A DNA stretch of 6,175 nucleotides from Pelobacter sp. UBA5610 (GCA_002424645.1 DIKU01000024.1:1-6175); one strand, 5' to 3'; shown: positions 1-6,028, counted from the first letter of the stretch. Notes: generated by a model from the sequence alone, not told the origin. Numbers and translations: made by a program.

Positions 1-149
1 CCGAACAGAGCATAGCCGATGGCCTCGAAAACGGTACTTTTGCCGACCCCGTTAGGACCGGACAGGACGTTGATGCCAGCCGAAAAGGACAGGGTTGTAT
101 CACGATGGGATTTGATGTTTTTCAGATGGATGGACAGGATTTGCATCAT
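1..149 (-). CDS. sbcC: Rad50/SbcC-type SMC-like ATPase, N-terminal fragment (runs off left edge)
   Basis: This is the first 49 codons of an ATPase that would pair with the nuclease encoded just upstream. The visible start reads MMQILSIHLKNIKSHRD, followed by a beta-strand and the Walker A P-loop GPNGVGKST at residues 31-39, then FEAIGYALF. This is the usual opening of SbcC/Rad50 proteins; the NIKSH segment resembles Rad50 more than E. coli SbcC. In the family, ATP binding by the head domains opens and closes the complex and controls the partner nuclease. I chose the first of two adjacent ATGs (149, not 146) because AGGTGA (minus strand, 161-156) lies 6 nt before it. The gene begins 43 nt after the nuclease stop, so the two are probably one transcript. 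The coiled coil, zinc hook, signature motif and Walker B lie outside the window, so another SMC-like ATPase (RecF- or RecN-like) cannot be excluded from this fragment alone; the neighbour makes SbcC/Rad50 most likely. Confidence 0.85.
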   Translation of the reverse strand, partial: MMQILSIHLKNIKSHRDTTLSFSAGINVLSGPNGVGKSTVFEAIGYALF

Positions 150-192
150 ATTCTTTCACCTGAGGGGGAGACAGGACATCGCCATTGGCATG

Positions 193-1464
193 TCAGGATT
201 GACCTGCAATCGGTGCCGGTTTTTTGCTCAGGACGGCCAGCAATTCGTCATCCTCCACATCCCCCTTCAAAACCAGGTCGCGGATCGCCAGGGACAGCGC
301 AACAAGTTCATCCTGCCGCTCCTTGTAGTCGCTGTTGGCGCCCACCAGGTCATGCAGCACCTCTTTTTCAATCTCCGCGAGACTCTTTTTGGAAGCTTCG
401 CCGTCACGACCACGGCTGACGAGGGACAGATGATTGCGGATTTCCGCATGCAGGGGGCGGCACACGTCATCCAAAACCGTGCGCAGCCTATCACGGCTCA
501 GTTCAAAGGGATGAAACGCCACTCTGCCGACGAGCTTGAGATCGATCAGGGGACGGCGGTCGTCACCGCCGGCATCCGGCAAATCGGCCAATTGCCTGCG
601 GAAATCTTCCAGGGCCGTTTCGGCATCGGGTGCGCCATCGAGATCCACAACTATCGCATGCATGGGACGGGGATCCGTGGCACAAAAGCTATGACTGAAA
701 TGACCGTCTTCCACGCTGACCAGGTAGTAGCCTTTGTCGTATTTCTGTTCCCCGAAATTGACCCGCTCGGGCGAACCGGGGTTGAATCCGTAGGCACGCC
801 CTTCCGGCGTTGTCACCAGATAGGGTTTGTGGCCATGGCCGAGAGCCACATAACCGAAGCGCTCCGCCAACGGCAGCGCCTCTTCCGGTTTCATGTTGCC
901 GATTTCCACCGGCGAAAAGGTCCAGATGCCGACGTGAAACAGCAGCAGGTTGTTGTCGGTGGTCACCGCTTCGCAAATGCGCGGCACGTGATGCCCGGCC
1001 TGCGCCCCGATATAACCGAGCCCGTAAATATTCAGATCGCCGATGACCACATGCCCGCCGCTCCCCTCCCCTGCATCGAACGGCTGGAACACATACCCGC
1101 CATCCTCGCTACGGGACGGCCGCAACAGGCAGATATAGCCCATCTGCGACAGGGCCTCCATCCATGAGATACTGTCACGCCGGTGAATCCAGTCGTGGTT
1201 GCCCTCCACGGCGACACAGGGGATTCCAGCATCCTTGAGAGGCTGGAGAACCTCGATGGTACGCGCAAAGGTGCGTGGCAGAATCTGCCCGGTATGAAAC
1301 AGATCGCCGCCGATAAGCACAAAATCAACCTTTTGGCGCAGTGCGTCATCCACGATACCCGCCAGACAACGGAAGAAATCGTCGCTGCGTTGGGCTTGCC
1401 CCGGGGAATGACGGTAGGTCTTGCCCAGATGAATATCCGCCGTATGGATAAATCGAAGAGCCAT
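193..1464 (-). CDS. sbcD: SbcD/Mre11-like metallophosphoesterase, DNA repair exonuclease subunit
   Basis: The 423-residue protein has the calcineurin-like phosphoesterase motifs in the order and spacing of SbcD/Mre11: D10-x-H12 (HTADIHLGK), GGD at 52-54, GNHD at 88-91, H177 and GHGH at 209-212, followed by NPGS at 228-231. These residues normally bind two Mn ions. Family members act as Mn-dependent exo/endonucleases on DNA ends and hairpins together with a Rad50/SbcC ATPase, and the start of such a partner follows after 43 nt. The catalytic domain fills about residues 1-260. The rest (about 266-423) would be the capping and ATPase-binding part, with a charged, probably helical stretch at 355-410. 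E. coli SbcD is of similar length (about 400). The reading frame is open upstream to 1578, but those 38 residues do not resemble the family. ATG at 1464 puts the MALRFIHTADIHLGK opening right at the N-terminus, as expected. The ribosome site is weak (GGA 9 nt upstream). The overall assignment is secure; whether the substrate is exactly that of E. coli SbcCD is inference. Confidence 0.92.
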   Translation of the reverse strand: MALRFIHTADIHLGKTYRHSPGQAQRSDDFFRCLAGIVDDALRQKVDFVLIGGDLFHTGQILPRTFARTIEVLQPLKDAGIPCVAVEGNHDWIHRRDSISWMEALSQMGYICLLRPSRSEDGGYVFQPFDAGEGSGGHVVIGDLNIYGLGYIGAQAGHHVPRICEAVTTDNNLLLFHVGIWTFSPVEIGNMKPEEALPLAERFGYVALGHGHKPYLVTTPEGRAYGFNPGSPERVNFGEQKYDKGYYLVSVEDGHFSHSFCATDPRPMHAIVVDLDGAPDAETALEDFRRQLADLPDAGGDDRRPLIDLKLVGRVAFHPFELSRDRLRTVLDDVCRPLHAEIRNHLSLVSRGRDGEASKKSLAEIEKEVLHDLVGANSDYKERQDELVALSLAIRDLVLKGDVEDDELLAVLSKKPAPIAGQS

Positions 1465-1515
1465 GATATGTGATCCGTAAAAGCAAAAGGATAAAAAAGG
1501 TGGAACTAATGGGCG

Positions 1516-1545
1516 AGCATAGCAGGTCGCAGGCCTTTGCGGCAA
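1516..1545 (-). promoter_or_regulatory. Candidate sigma-70-type promoter for the nuclease/ATPase pair
   Basis: On the minus strand TTGCCG (1545-1540, 4/6 match to TTGACA) is followed after 18 nt by TATGCT (1521-1516, 4/6 match to TATAAT). A TGC directly before the -10 gives an extended -10 element. Transcription would start near 1509, leaving a leader of about 45 nt. The site lies between the strong hairpin at 1588-1617 and the nuclease start, where a promoter is needed if that hairpin stops transcription from the receptor gene. It was found by eye and is only a moderate match. Confidence 0.35.
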
Positions 1546-1587
1546 ACCCAAACGACACGATTGTGCCGATATCCGCAACCGCCAAAT

Positions 1588-1617
1588 AAAAAGACCGGCC
1601 CCGGGGCCGGTCTTTTT
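1588..1617 (-). terminator. Rho-independent terminator after the chemoreceptor gene (perfectly palindromic)
   Basis: AAAAAGACCGGCCCC (1588-1602) is followed immediately by its exact reverse complement (1603-1617). In RNA this folds as a GC-rich stem (GACCGGCC pairing with GGCCGGTC) with a short CCGG loop, preceded by an A-run and followed by a U-run. It starts 24 nt past the receptor stop codon, on that gene's transcription path. Being fully symmetric, it could also stop transcription arriving from the left, but no plus-strand gene is there. Confidence 0.9.
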
Positions 1618-1641
1618 AAATATCCATGAATTGCGCGGTTA

Positions 1642-3597
1642 TCAATATCTGCCGAATTCGGAATCGTCCAATGCGATAACCTCTTCAGGCCTTAATTCTT
1701 TAGGTTTGATCGATGGCTTGGCAGCGGCCTGGGGTTGCGGTTTTTCGGGAGCAGGCAGCGCCTCGGCCACCTTGGCCTGGACCGTTTTTTCAGCTACCGG
1801 CCGCGGTGCGACAGGTTTCTGAGTTCTGGCAGGGCCAGGCAAAGCCTTCGCCGCGGGACGCGCAGGCGGCTGGGGAGAATTGGGCAGCATCGGAGCGGCA
1901 GGACGACCTGCGGTGGCAGCACCGGTAAGGCGGGGCGCGGAATGCGGGGCGGCCCCTATGACAAAGCGTCCGAGCATCTGGCGCAAATAAGACGACTGGC
2001 TGGCCAGCTGCTGTGCAACCGAAGCGCTTTCTTCTGCATTGGCGGTGGTTTGCTGGGTCACCTGTTCAATCTGATCAAGACCCCGGGTAACCTGATCGAA
2101 ACCAACGGCCTGCTCATCGGAGGCAGCGGAAATTTCATTGAGAAGATCGGTAACCTTACCCGTCTCCTCCACAATCCCCTGCAGAGCGGATGCCGTATTC
2201 TGGGCAAGTTCGGTGCCGTGGGTGCTTTTTTGATTGGCGCCCTCGATCAGCTCTTCGGTTTCCTTGGCGGCCTTGGCACTGCGGGCGGCCAGATTGCGCA
2301 CCTCTTCGGCTACCACGGCGAAGCCTTTGCCGTGCTGACCGGCACGCGCCGCTTCGACTGCGGCATTGAGCGCCAGCAAATTGGTCTGGAAGGCGATCTC
2401 GTCGATGACTTTTATGATCTTGTTGATGCTTGCGGCCGACTGGTTGATATCGAACATCGCCTCCATCAACTCTTCCATAAGCTGATTACCCTTGTCCCCG
2501 GCATTTTTAGCCTGGTTGGAGAGCATATTGGCCTGCTTGGCGTTATCGGCGTTTTGACGGCTCTGGGATGCCAATTCCGTCATGGCGGCGGAAATTTCCT
2601 CCAGAGAAGATGCCGCATGGGTTGCACCCTGCGAGAGATCATGACTGGCGTCGGCAACCTGACTGGAGCCGCCGGCAATCTGCTCGCTGGTGGACTGGAT
2701 TTCATGCACCAGCTTGCACAGCGCGGAATTGGCACGTTCGAGAGGTTGGGCGATAAGACCTTTAGCCTTGAAGGTAAAATTACCCGCGGCAAGGTTGTTG
2801 AAAGCTTCGACCACTTCGTTTTGCAGATTATCGGCAAAGGCATCCATGGCCCTTGCAAGCCGCCCGATCTCGTCTTTGCGATCAAGCGACAGGCGTTTGC
2901 CAAGATTGCCCTTCTCCAGCGCTTCGATCATTTCGACGGTGAGAGCAACCGGGCGCGTCACGCTGCGGATGATCAGGAAGCCGAGAACCCCTGCCAGAAG
3001 CAGGCCCAACCCCATGCACCCGAGGGTGAGAACATAGGTATGACGGTAGGTCGACTGCCCTACTTCATACTCCTGGCGCGCCAACTCAAGCTGGACATCG
3101 ATCAACTTGCCGACCTGCTCGGTAATGGGATCGATCTCCTGATAAAGATTATTTTCTATAAAATCGATGAGCAGGAGTTCCTGCTGTTCGGCGATAATCT
3201 TTTCCAGGTTGAGGATGGTCTTGTCAGCACTTGCCATGAGGTTGCGCGCTTCACTGACCAGTTGCTGTTCCTCGGGAGCATCGGCTGTCTCAAGGTAGGC
3301 ATTCCATTCGGTGGTAATGAGCTGCTGCGCAGATTTCAAGCTGCCCATGGCATCATCCCAATCGAACTGTTTGCTACGGATTTTATGGGAAAGGTCCACG
3401 ATGTTGACCGCATACATGTCGGACACTTTTTTAAGGCGGGTTAAAGGCATAACCCGGTCCTGGTATACAGACTGCAAGGAAGTGTTGAGGCTTCCCAAAC
3501 TGCTCAGGCCCAAAACACCGGTAATAACAAGAAAAACAGAAAGCAAACCTGCCAGCAAGGCGAGTCTGTAGCCAATTTTCCAATCGTTGAACTTCAT
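1642..3597 (-). CDS. Methyl-accepting chemotaxis protein (transmembrane chemoreceptor)
   Basis: This 651-residue receptor would sense a ligand in the periplasm and control the CheA kinase through CheW. Domain order: TM1 about residues 11-33 (ALLAGLLSVFLVITGVLGL), a mainly helical periplasmic region about 34-186 sized like a four-helix-bundle (4HB) sensor, TM2 about 187-211, HAMP about 211-262, a second HAMP-like stretch about 263-300 (LAAGNF then PLERAN), and the coiled-coil signalling hairpin about 300-547. The hairpin tip is textbook: EIAFQTNLLALNAAVEAARA at 400-419, then GKGFAVVAEEVRNLA. Each arm from the tip is roughly 140 residues, suggesting a long-hairpin class such as 40H; this is an estimate. 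Gln/Glu-rich helices on both arms offer methylation sites. Residues 548-632 are rich in Pro and Ala, and the chain ends ELRPEEVIALDDSEFGRY; there is no NWETF-type CheR-binding pentapeptide. The frame is open to an ATG at 3636, but ATG 3597 has a GGAGG site and gives a normal N-terminus. It stands alone with its own terminator. The ligand is unknown. Confidence 0.95.
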   Translation of the reverse strand: MKFNDWKIGYRLALLAGLLSVFLVITGVLGLSSLGSLNTSLQSVYQDRVMPLTRLKKVSDMYAVNIVDLSHKIRSKQFDWDDAMGSLKSAQQLITTEWNAYLETADAPEEQQLVSEARNLMASADKTILNLEKIIAEQQELLLIDFIENNLYQEIDPITEQVGKLIDVQLELARQEYEVGQSTYRHTYVLTLGCMGLGLLLAGVLGFLIIRSVTRPVALTVEMIEALEKGNLGKRLSLDRKDEIGRLARAMDAFADNLQNEVVEAFNNLAAGNFTFKAKGLIAQPLERANSALCKLVHEIQSTSEQIAGGSSQVADASHDLSQGATHAASSLEEISAAMTELASQSRQNADNAKQANMLSNQAKNAGDKGNQLMEELMEAMFDINQSAASINKIIKVIDEIAFQTNLLALNAAVEAARAGQHGKGFAVVAEEVRNLAARSAKAAKETEELIEGANQKSTHGTELAQNTASALQGIVEETGKVTDLLNEISAASDEQAVGFDQVTRGLDQIEQVTQQTTANAEESASVAQQLASQSSYLRQMLGRFVIGAAPHSAPRLTGAATAGRPAAPMLPNSPQPPARPAAKALPGPARTQKPVAPRPVAEKTVQAKVAEALPAPEKPQPQAAAKPSIKPKELRPEEVIALDDSEFGRY

Positions 3598-3601
3598 TGC
3601 G

Positions 3602-3606
3602 CCTCC
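3602..3606 (-). promoter_or_regulatory. Ribosome binding site that sets the chemoreceptor start
   Basis: GGAGG on the minus strand lies 4 nt before ATG 3597. The upstream in-frame ATG at 3636 has no purine-rich sequence ahead of it, and its 13 extra residues would put charge and a break before the usual short cytoplasmic lead into TM1. The downstream start is therefore preferred. Confidence 0.75.
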
Positions 3607-3855
3607 AAGGGGATATAACTTGCGAACATAAAACATACTTGGTACTCAAACCACCGTGACAAAATACATAAAATCACCGGCAACCACAACACATATTCAT
3701 CTATAGAATCCTGTAATAATATGACGTTTATCATGAATATAAAGTTGTTCTTTGTTAAAGATGGGAGAGGTATTACAAGACATGCTTACTTAAGGTTAAT
3801 GAATATGTTCAAGGTTTCGTAAGAGGATAAATTTACACAATAGTCAAATAAGGGG

Positions 3856-3884
3856 TTTTCACACGATTTTCAACAAGATAGAAT
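3856..3884 (+). promoter_or_regulatory. Candidate sigma-70-type promoter for the SPOR/NlpC lipoprotein gene
   Basis: TTTTCA (3856-3861, 4/6 match to TTGACA), exactly 17 nt, then TAGAAT (3879-3884, 5/6 match to TATAAT). Transcription would begin near 3891, giving a leader of about 160 nt that contains the dyad at 3993-4007. The region is AT-rich, so chance matches are expected. Confidence 0.35.
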
Positions 3885-3992
3885 CAGACTGCACCTATGA
3901 AACATTAGACAACATTGAGTACAACAAGCATATAGAAAGTATCAGATCGCACAAGATCAGAATAGAGCACTGTCTCGAACACTTGAAATATT

Positions 3993-4007
3993 ACGGAAAA
4001 TTTCCGT
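3993..4007. repeat. 15-bp dyad (ACGGAAA-A-TTTCCGT), possible operator
   Basis: Two perfect 7-base inverted arms surround a single central A, 46 nt before the lipoprotein ATG. The one-base spacer cannot form a stable RNA hairpin, so if functional it is more likely a binding site for a dimeric regulator. No regulator gene is adjacent, and the family that might bind it is unknown. Confidence 0.4.
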
Positions 4008-4043
4008 TACAACCCTACCGTGTCTGTTAATCCTGGTGAGGGT

Positions 4044-4049
4044 GGAGGG
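4044..4049 (+). promoter_or_regulatory. Ribosome binding site that sets the lipoprotein start
   Basis: GGAGGG lies 4 nt before ATG 4054. The frame is open back to a GTG at 4036, but that start would lie upstream of this site, would translate through it, and would add six residues to a signal peptide that is already complete. ATG 4054 is preferred. Confidence 0.75.
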
Positions 4050-4053
4050 ATGC

Positions 4054-4875
4054 ATGACATATTTTGATTGCCTGATAAAAACATTTATCTTATGCCTTGC
4101 GTGTTGCCTGATGATCCTGCCAATGGCCGCCTGTACACATCACGCAGGGAATCACCAACTGAGTCAACGGACACGCGGTCTTGGCGAACACATCAACGGT
4201 GACTTGCCAGCCGTTGGCAGCGGCGCACTTCAAAAAATGGGATATGCCATTCAGGTAGGCGCGTTTTCCAATCTTGATAATGCCGTTCGATTCGAACAAA
4301 CGCTTCAGAAACGCGGCATAGACGCCTATTATTTTCGCCATAAATCCGGACTGTTTAAAGTCCGGTTCGGCAATCACATCAACTACTCGGCAGCCCGAAA
4401 TGAAGCTGAAAATCTCCAATCCCAGGGCCTGATTGCTCATTTTTTTATTGTCATACCTCAGTCCTATGCCATCGCCCGCCTGCAGGGCGTTGACGCCGAC
4501 CCACTGCGGGAAGAACTGGTCAAAACCGCACACGGTTTCCTTGGTGTCCCATACCAATGGGGGGGCACAGACGACAATAACGGTTTTGACTGCAGCGGTC
4601 TGACAATGGTCTGCTACCGACTCAACGGACTTGACCTCCCCCGCGTATCCCACAACCAGTTTCAGGCGGGCCGCTGGATACCCAAGCATCAACTGCGAAA
4701 AGGCGATCTGGTTTTTTTCGACACCAACGGCGATAACCGTGTCAGTCACGTCGGTATGTACATCGGTGAAAATCGATTTATTCATGCCCCGAGTACCGGA
4801 AAAACAGTGCGGATTGAAAGATTATCCACACCCTTTTTCAGCAAAACCTATATGGGCGGATGCAGCTACTTTTAG
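4054..4875 (+). CDS. SPOR-domain NlpC/P60 family lipoprotein, probable peptidoglycan hydrolase
   Basis: This 273-residue protein has three parts. Residues 1-27 form a lipoprotein signal with a hydrophobic core (FILCLACCLMILPM) and a lipobox ending A-A-C27. Thr at +2 suggests the outer membrane if the E. coli sorting rule holds. Residues about 62-134 are a SPOR domain (GYAIQVGAFSNLDNAVRF, later YYFRHKSGLFKVRFG), which in known cases binds denuded glycan strands, often at the septum. Residues about 152-273 are an NlpC/P60 cysteine peptidase with catalytic Cys180 in FDCSG, His232 in SHVGMYIG and a third polar residue His244 in FIHAPSTG, plus the usual GVPYQWGG before the Cys and GDLVFF between. 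The family typically cleaves the D-iGlu-to-diaminopimelate bond in stem peptides. The full catalytic set argues for an active enzyme. It is divergent from the chemoreceptor gene and looks monocistronic. It resembles MepS/NlpC plus SPOR, but no specific name can be given. Confidence 0.93.
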   Translation: MTYFDCLIKTFILCLACCLMILPMAACTHHAGNHQLSQRTRGLGEHINGDLPAVGSGALQKMGYAIQVGAFSNLDNAVRFEQTLQKRGIDAYYFRHKSGLFKVRFGNHINYSAARNEAENLQSQGLIAHFFIVIPQSYAIARLQGVDADPLREELVKTAHGFLGVPYQWGGTDDNNGFDCSGLTMVCYRLNGLDLPRVSHNQFQAGRWIPKHQLRKGDLVFFDTNGDNRVSHVGMYIGENRFIHAPSTGKTVRIERLSTPFFSKTYMGGCSYF

Positions 4876-5212
4876 TACCCCATTTTCAACCGACCTAACC
4901 CCGGAATCGGTCATCGCTGCCGATACAGCATAAATGACCTGCTCAAGTAAGTCTCTTGACAAACCGGGACAAAAAGAAAACGTCATATGTAAAAAACAGA
5001 TGATGCTTCCATGAACTGTGAAGTGATCGATCAACCCTGCATGCTGTTCCTTTTTGTGGCCTTGCCAGACCAGAAAAGCGATATTTCAACGTATCGCGTA
5101 ATACTCTGCGAGCGAGATTTTCTTTTATTAACGGAAAAAAACGACTACAGTTAGATCCCTGATTCATATACATAGAGCCTGTGTTTCTGTCTTTTATGCG
5201 GAAAGGTTTAAC
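4876..5212. other. Intergenic region without a convincing gene
   Basis: These 337 bases between the lipoprotein and PilZ genes hold no ORF with a credible ribosome site or recognisable protein. A consensus -35 (TTGACA, 4956-4961) lacks a -10 at proper spacing. TGATCGATCA (5024-5033) is a short palindrome. A 5-bp inverted repeat after the lipoprotein stop (ACCGA near 4890, TCGGT near 4907) has no U-run, so no terminator is called. The promoter of the downstream gene should be here but does not stand out. Confidence 0.6.
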
Positions 5213-5887
5213 ATGGTTAGAGTACTCATTATTGCCAGTGATCCAGCGACAGCTGATCTTTATCGGACGGCCGTGGAAAAACTCGGTGCTGAGTGCGAAA
5301 TTGCCGGCGATATGGCCGAAATGAAACTGCAGATGAGCAAGAAGCCTTTCAACGGCCTGATCCTCGATGTTTTGACAGCGGTCAGATCCTCTCTCAAGGA
5401 TAAGGTTGATATTCAGAGTATTTCCGAAGTCTATCCTGTGTTACGGGTTCGCTGGGATTCCAAGGCAGGAGAAATAAGAGGGCTGGTAATCGGAAATCTC
5501 ATCAATAAGGAAAGTCCGCTTCAAGACTTCCTGAACAAGTTTTGCCACTCCCGTCCGGCAAGAATCTGTCGGATGAACAAGCGGTATCCGGTTCACTTCA
5601 ATGTTCTTTTGAGCAAAGATATAAATTTTGCAGCGGATCAAACGGAAAAAACCGTCACTTTGGATATTTCCCAAGGTGGTTGTTTCCTGATTTCCACTCA
5701 ATCCTGGCAAGAGGCTGAATACGCATGGATACGTTTTTTGGAAATTTCCGATCCAACCCCGGTCCAGATTGTGATCCGGCGCCACTGTGACTGGGGAAAA
5801 GCGATGAATATCCCTGGTATCGGTACCGAATTCAGCCAGATAAAGCCCAATCAACTGGAGGATATCTGTGGATATTTCAAAAGATAA
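5213..5887 (+). CDS. Receiver-like domain fused to PilZ domain, probable c-di-GMP effector
   Basis: This 224-residue protein is probably cytoplasmic, since no signal or membrane segment is visible. Residues about 2-115 begin like a CheY receiver: strand VRVLIIAS, D10, a helix, then a strand GLILD with Asp52 where the phosphorylated aspartate would sit. Only one of the two early acidic residues is present, and the Thr/Ser and Lys positions of a working receiver are not evident, so this half looks degenerate. Residues about 118-222 are a PilZ domain: R120-MNK-R124 gives the RxxxR motif, and D151-ISQG-G156 the DxSxxG motif, both of which contact c-di-GMP; GIGTEF near 202-207 is typical of the last strands. 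I infer a c-di-GMP-binding adaptor, perhaps for motility or envelope functions, with a partner that cannot be named. GGAAAGG (5200-5206) lies 6 nt before the ATG. It appears to stand alone and uses more A/T-ending codons than the left-hand genes. Confidence 0.88.
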   Translation: MVRVLIIASDPATADLYRTAVEKLGAECEIAGDMAEMKLQMSKKPFNGLILDVLTAVRSSLKDKVDIQSISEVYPVLRVRWDSKAGEIRGLVIGNLINKESPLQDFLNKFCHSRPARICRMNKRYPVHFNVLLSKDINFAADQTEKTVTLDISQGGCFLISTQSWQEAEYAWIRFLEISDPTPVQIVIRRHCDWGKAMNIPGIGTEFSQIKPNQLEDICGYFKR

Positions 5888-5967
5888 AATGCAAGGATTT
5901 GAGGGGTCGTTCCACCTTAAATAGGCTTGGCCAAAACGCTTTGAGATGATATCATGCAGCACCTGAA

Positions 5968-6028
5968 AAAACCATTGCCAAAGGGGTGGCGGAATTCTCC
6001 ATGACTCCCCTTTTCATCAAATGGTTTT
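5968..6028. repeat. Large imperfect inverted repeat, possible bidirectional terminator
   Basis: Outer arms AAAACCATT (5968-5976) and AATGGTTTT (6020-6028) and inner arms AAAGGGG (5980-5986) and CCCCTTT (6007-6013) nest as one stem with an asymmetric bulge (3 versus 6 nt) and a 20-nt loop. Read on the minus strand, the stem ends in TTTTTT (5971-5966), like an intrinsic terminator. Read on the plus strand, it ends in TTTT then CCCC, which is weaker. It lies 80 nt past the PilZ gene stop. Whether it serves that gene, a gene entering from the right, or both is open. Confidence 0.5.

Larger units (their letters stand above)
3598..4053. other. AT-rich divergent intergenic region between chemoreceptor and lipoprotein genes
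   Basis: These 456 bases separate two divergently read genes. By hand count, 3661-3840 is 30% G+C, well below the flanking genes. It must hold the promoters of both. To the right I see a fair sigma-70-type candidate (3856-3884) and a dyad (3993-4007). For the receptor no promoter stands out: on the minus strand TTGTGG, 17 nt, then TATTTT (about 3690-3660) is the best but weak. No tRNA, riboswitch or protein family is recognisable. A 33-codon plus-strand ORF (3721-3822) has no ribosome site. Confidence 0.7.

Noticed and set aside
19..1167. Long plus-strand ORF (382 codons) across the nuclease gene
   Set aside because: It is antisense to a gene with a complete set of SbcD/Mre11 motifs. Its translation is low-complexity in style, matches no family and has no ribosome site.
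1735..3444. Very long plus-strand ORF (569 codons) across the chemoreceptor gene
   Set aside because: It is opposite a clearly real methyl-accepting protein. GC-rich third positions and the repetitive heptad coding explain the open antisense frame.
3728..3754. Sigma-28-like pair on the minus strand (CAAAGAAC, 11 nt, CATGATAA) upstream of the chemoreceptor
   Set aside because: The spacing suits a flagellar-type promoter, but only 4/8 and 5/8 positions match in AT-rich DNA, so it is not reported as a feature. Mapping the receptor transcript start near 3720 would revive it.
3721..3822. 33-codon plus-strand ORF (MTFIMNIKLFFVKDGRG...) in the divergent spacer
   Set aside because: It has no ribosome site, sits in a 30% G+C tract and resembles no known family; it is indistinguishable from chance.
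4090..4785. Minus-strand ORF of 231 codons over the lipoprotein gene
   Set aside because: It is antisense to a gene with a full NlpC/P60 catalytic set and lacks a ribosome site and recognisable domains.
4889..4911. Inverted repeat ACCGA...TCGGT just after the lipoprotein gene, as a terminator
   Set aside because: The stem has only five pairs with a 13-nt loop and no U-run follows.
4956..4961. Consensus -35 TTGACA upstream of the PilZ gene
   Set aside because: No -10-like hexamer lies 16-18 nt downstream (the nearest AT-rich match is about 22 nt away), and the gene starts about 250 nt further on.
4943..5173. Minus-strand ORF of 76 codons in the spacer between lipoprotein and PilZ genes
   Set aside because: There is no purine-rich sequence before its ATG. 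Its composition is basic and aromatic-rich without pattern, and no gene on that strand adjoins it.
5441..5962. Minus-strand ORF of 173 codons over the PilZ gene
   Set aside because: It lies opposite the PilZ motifs and has no family resemblance.
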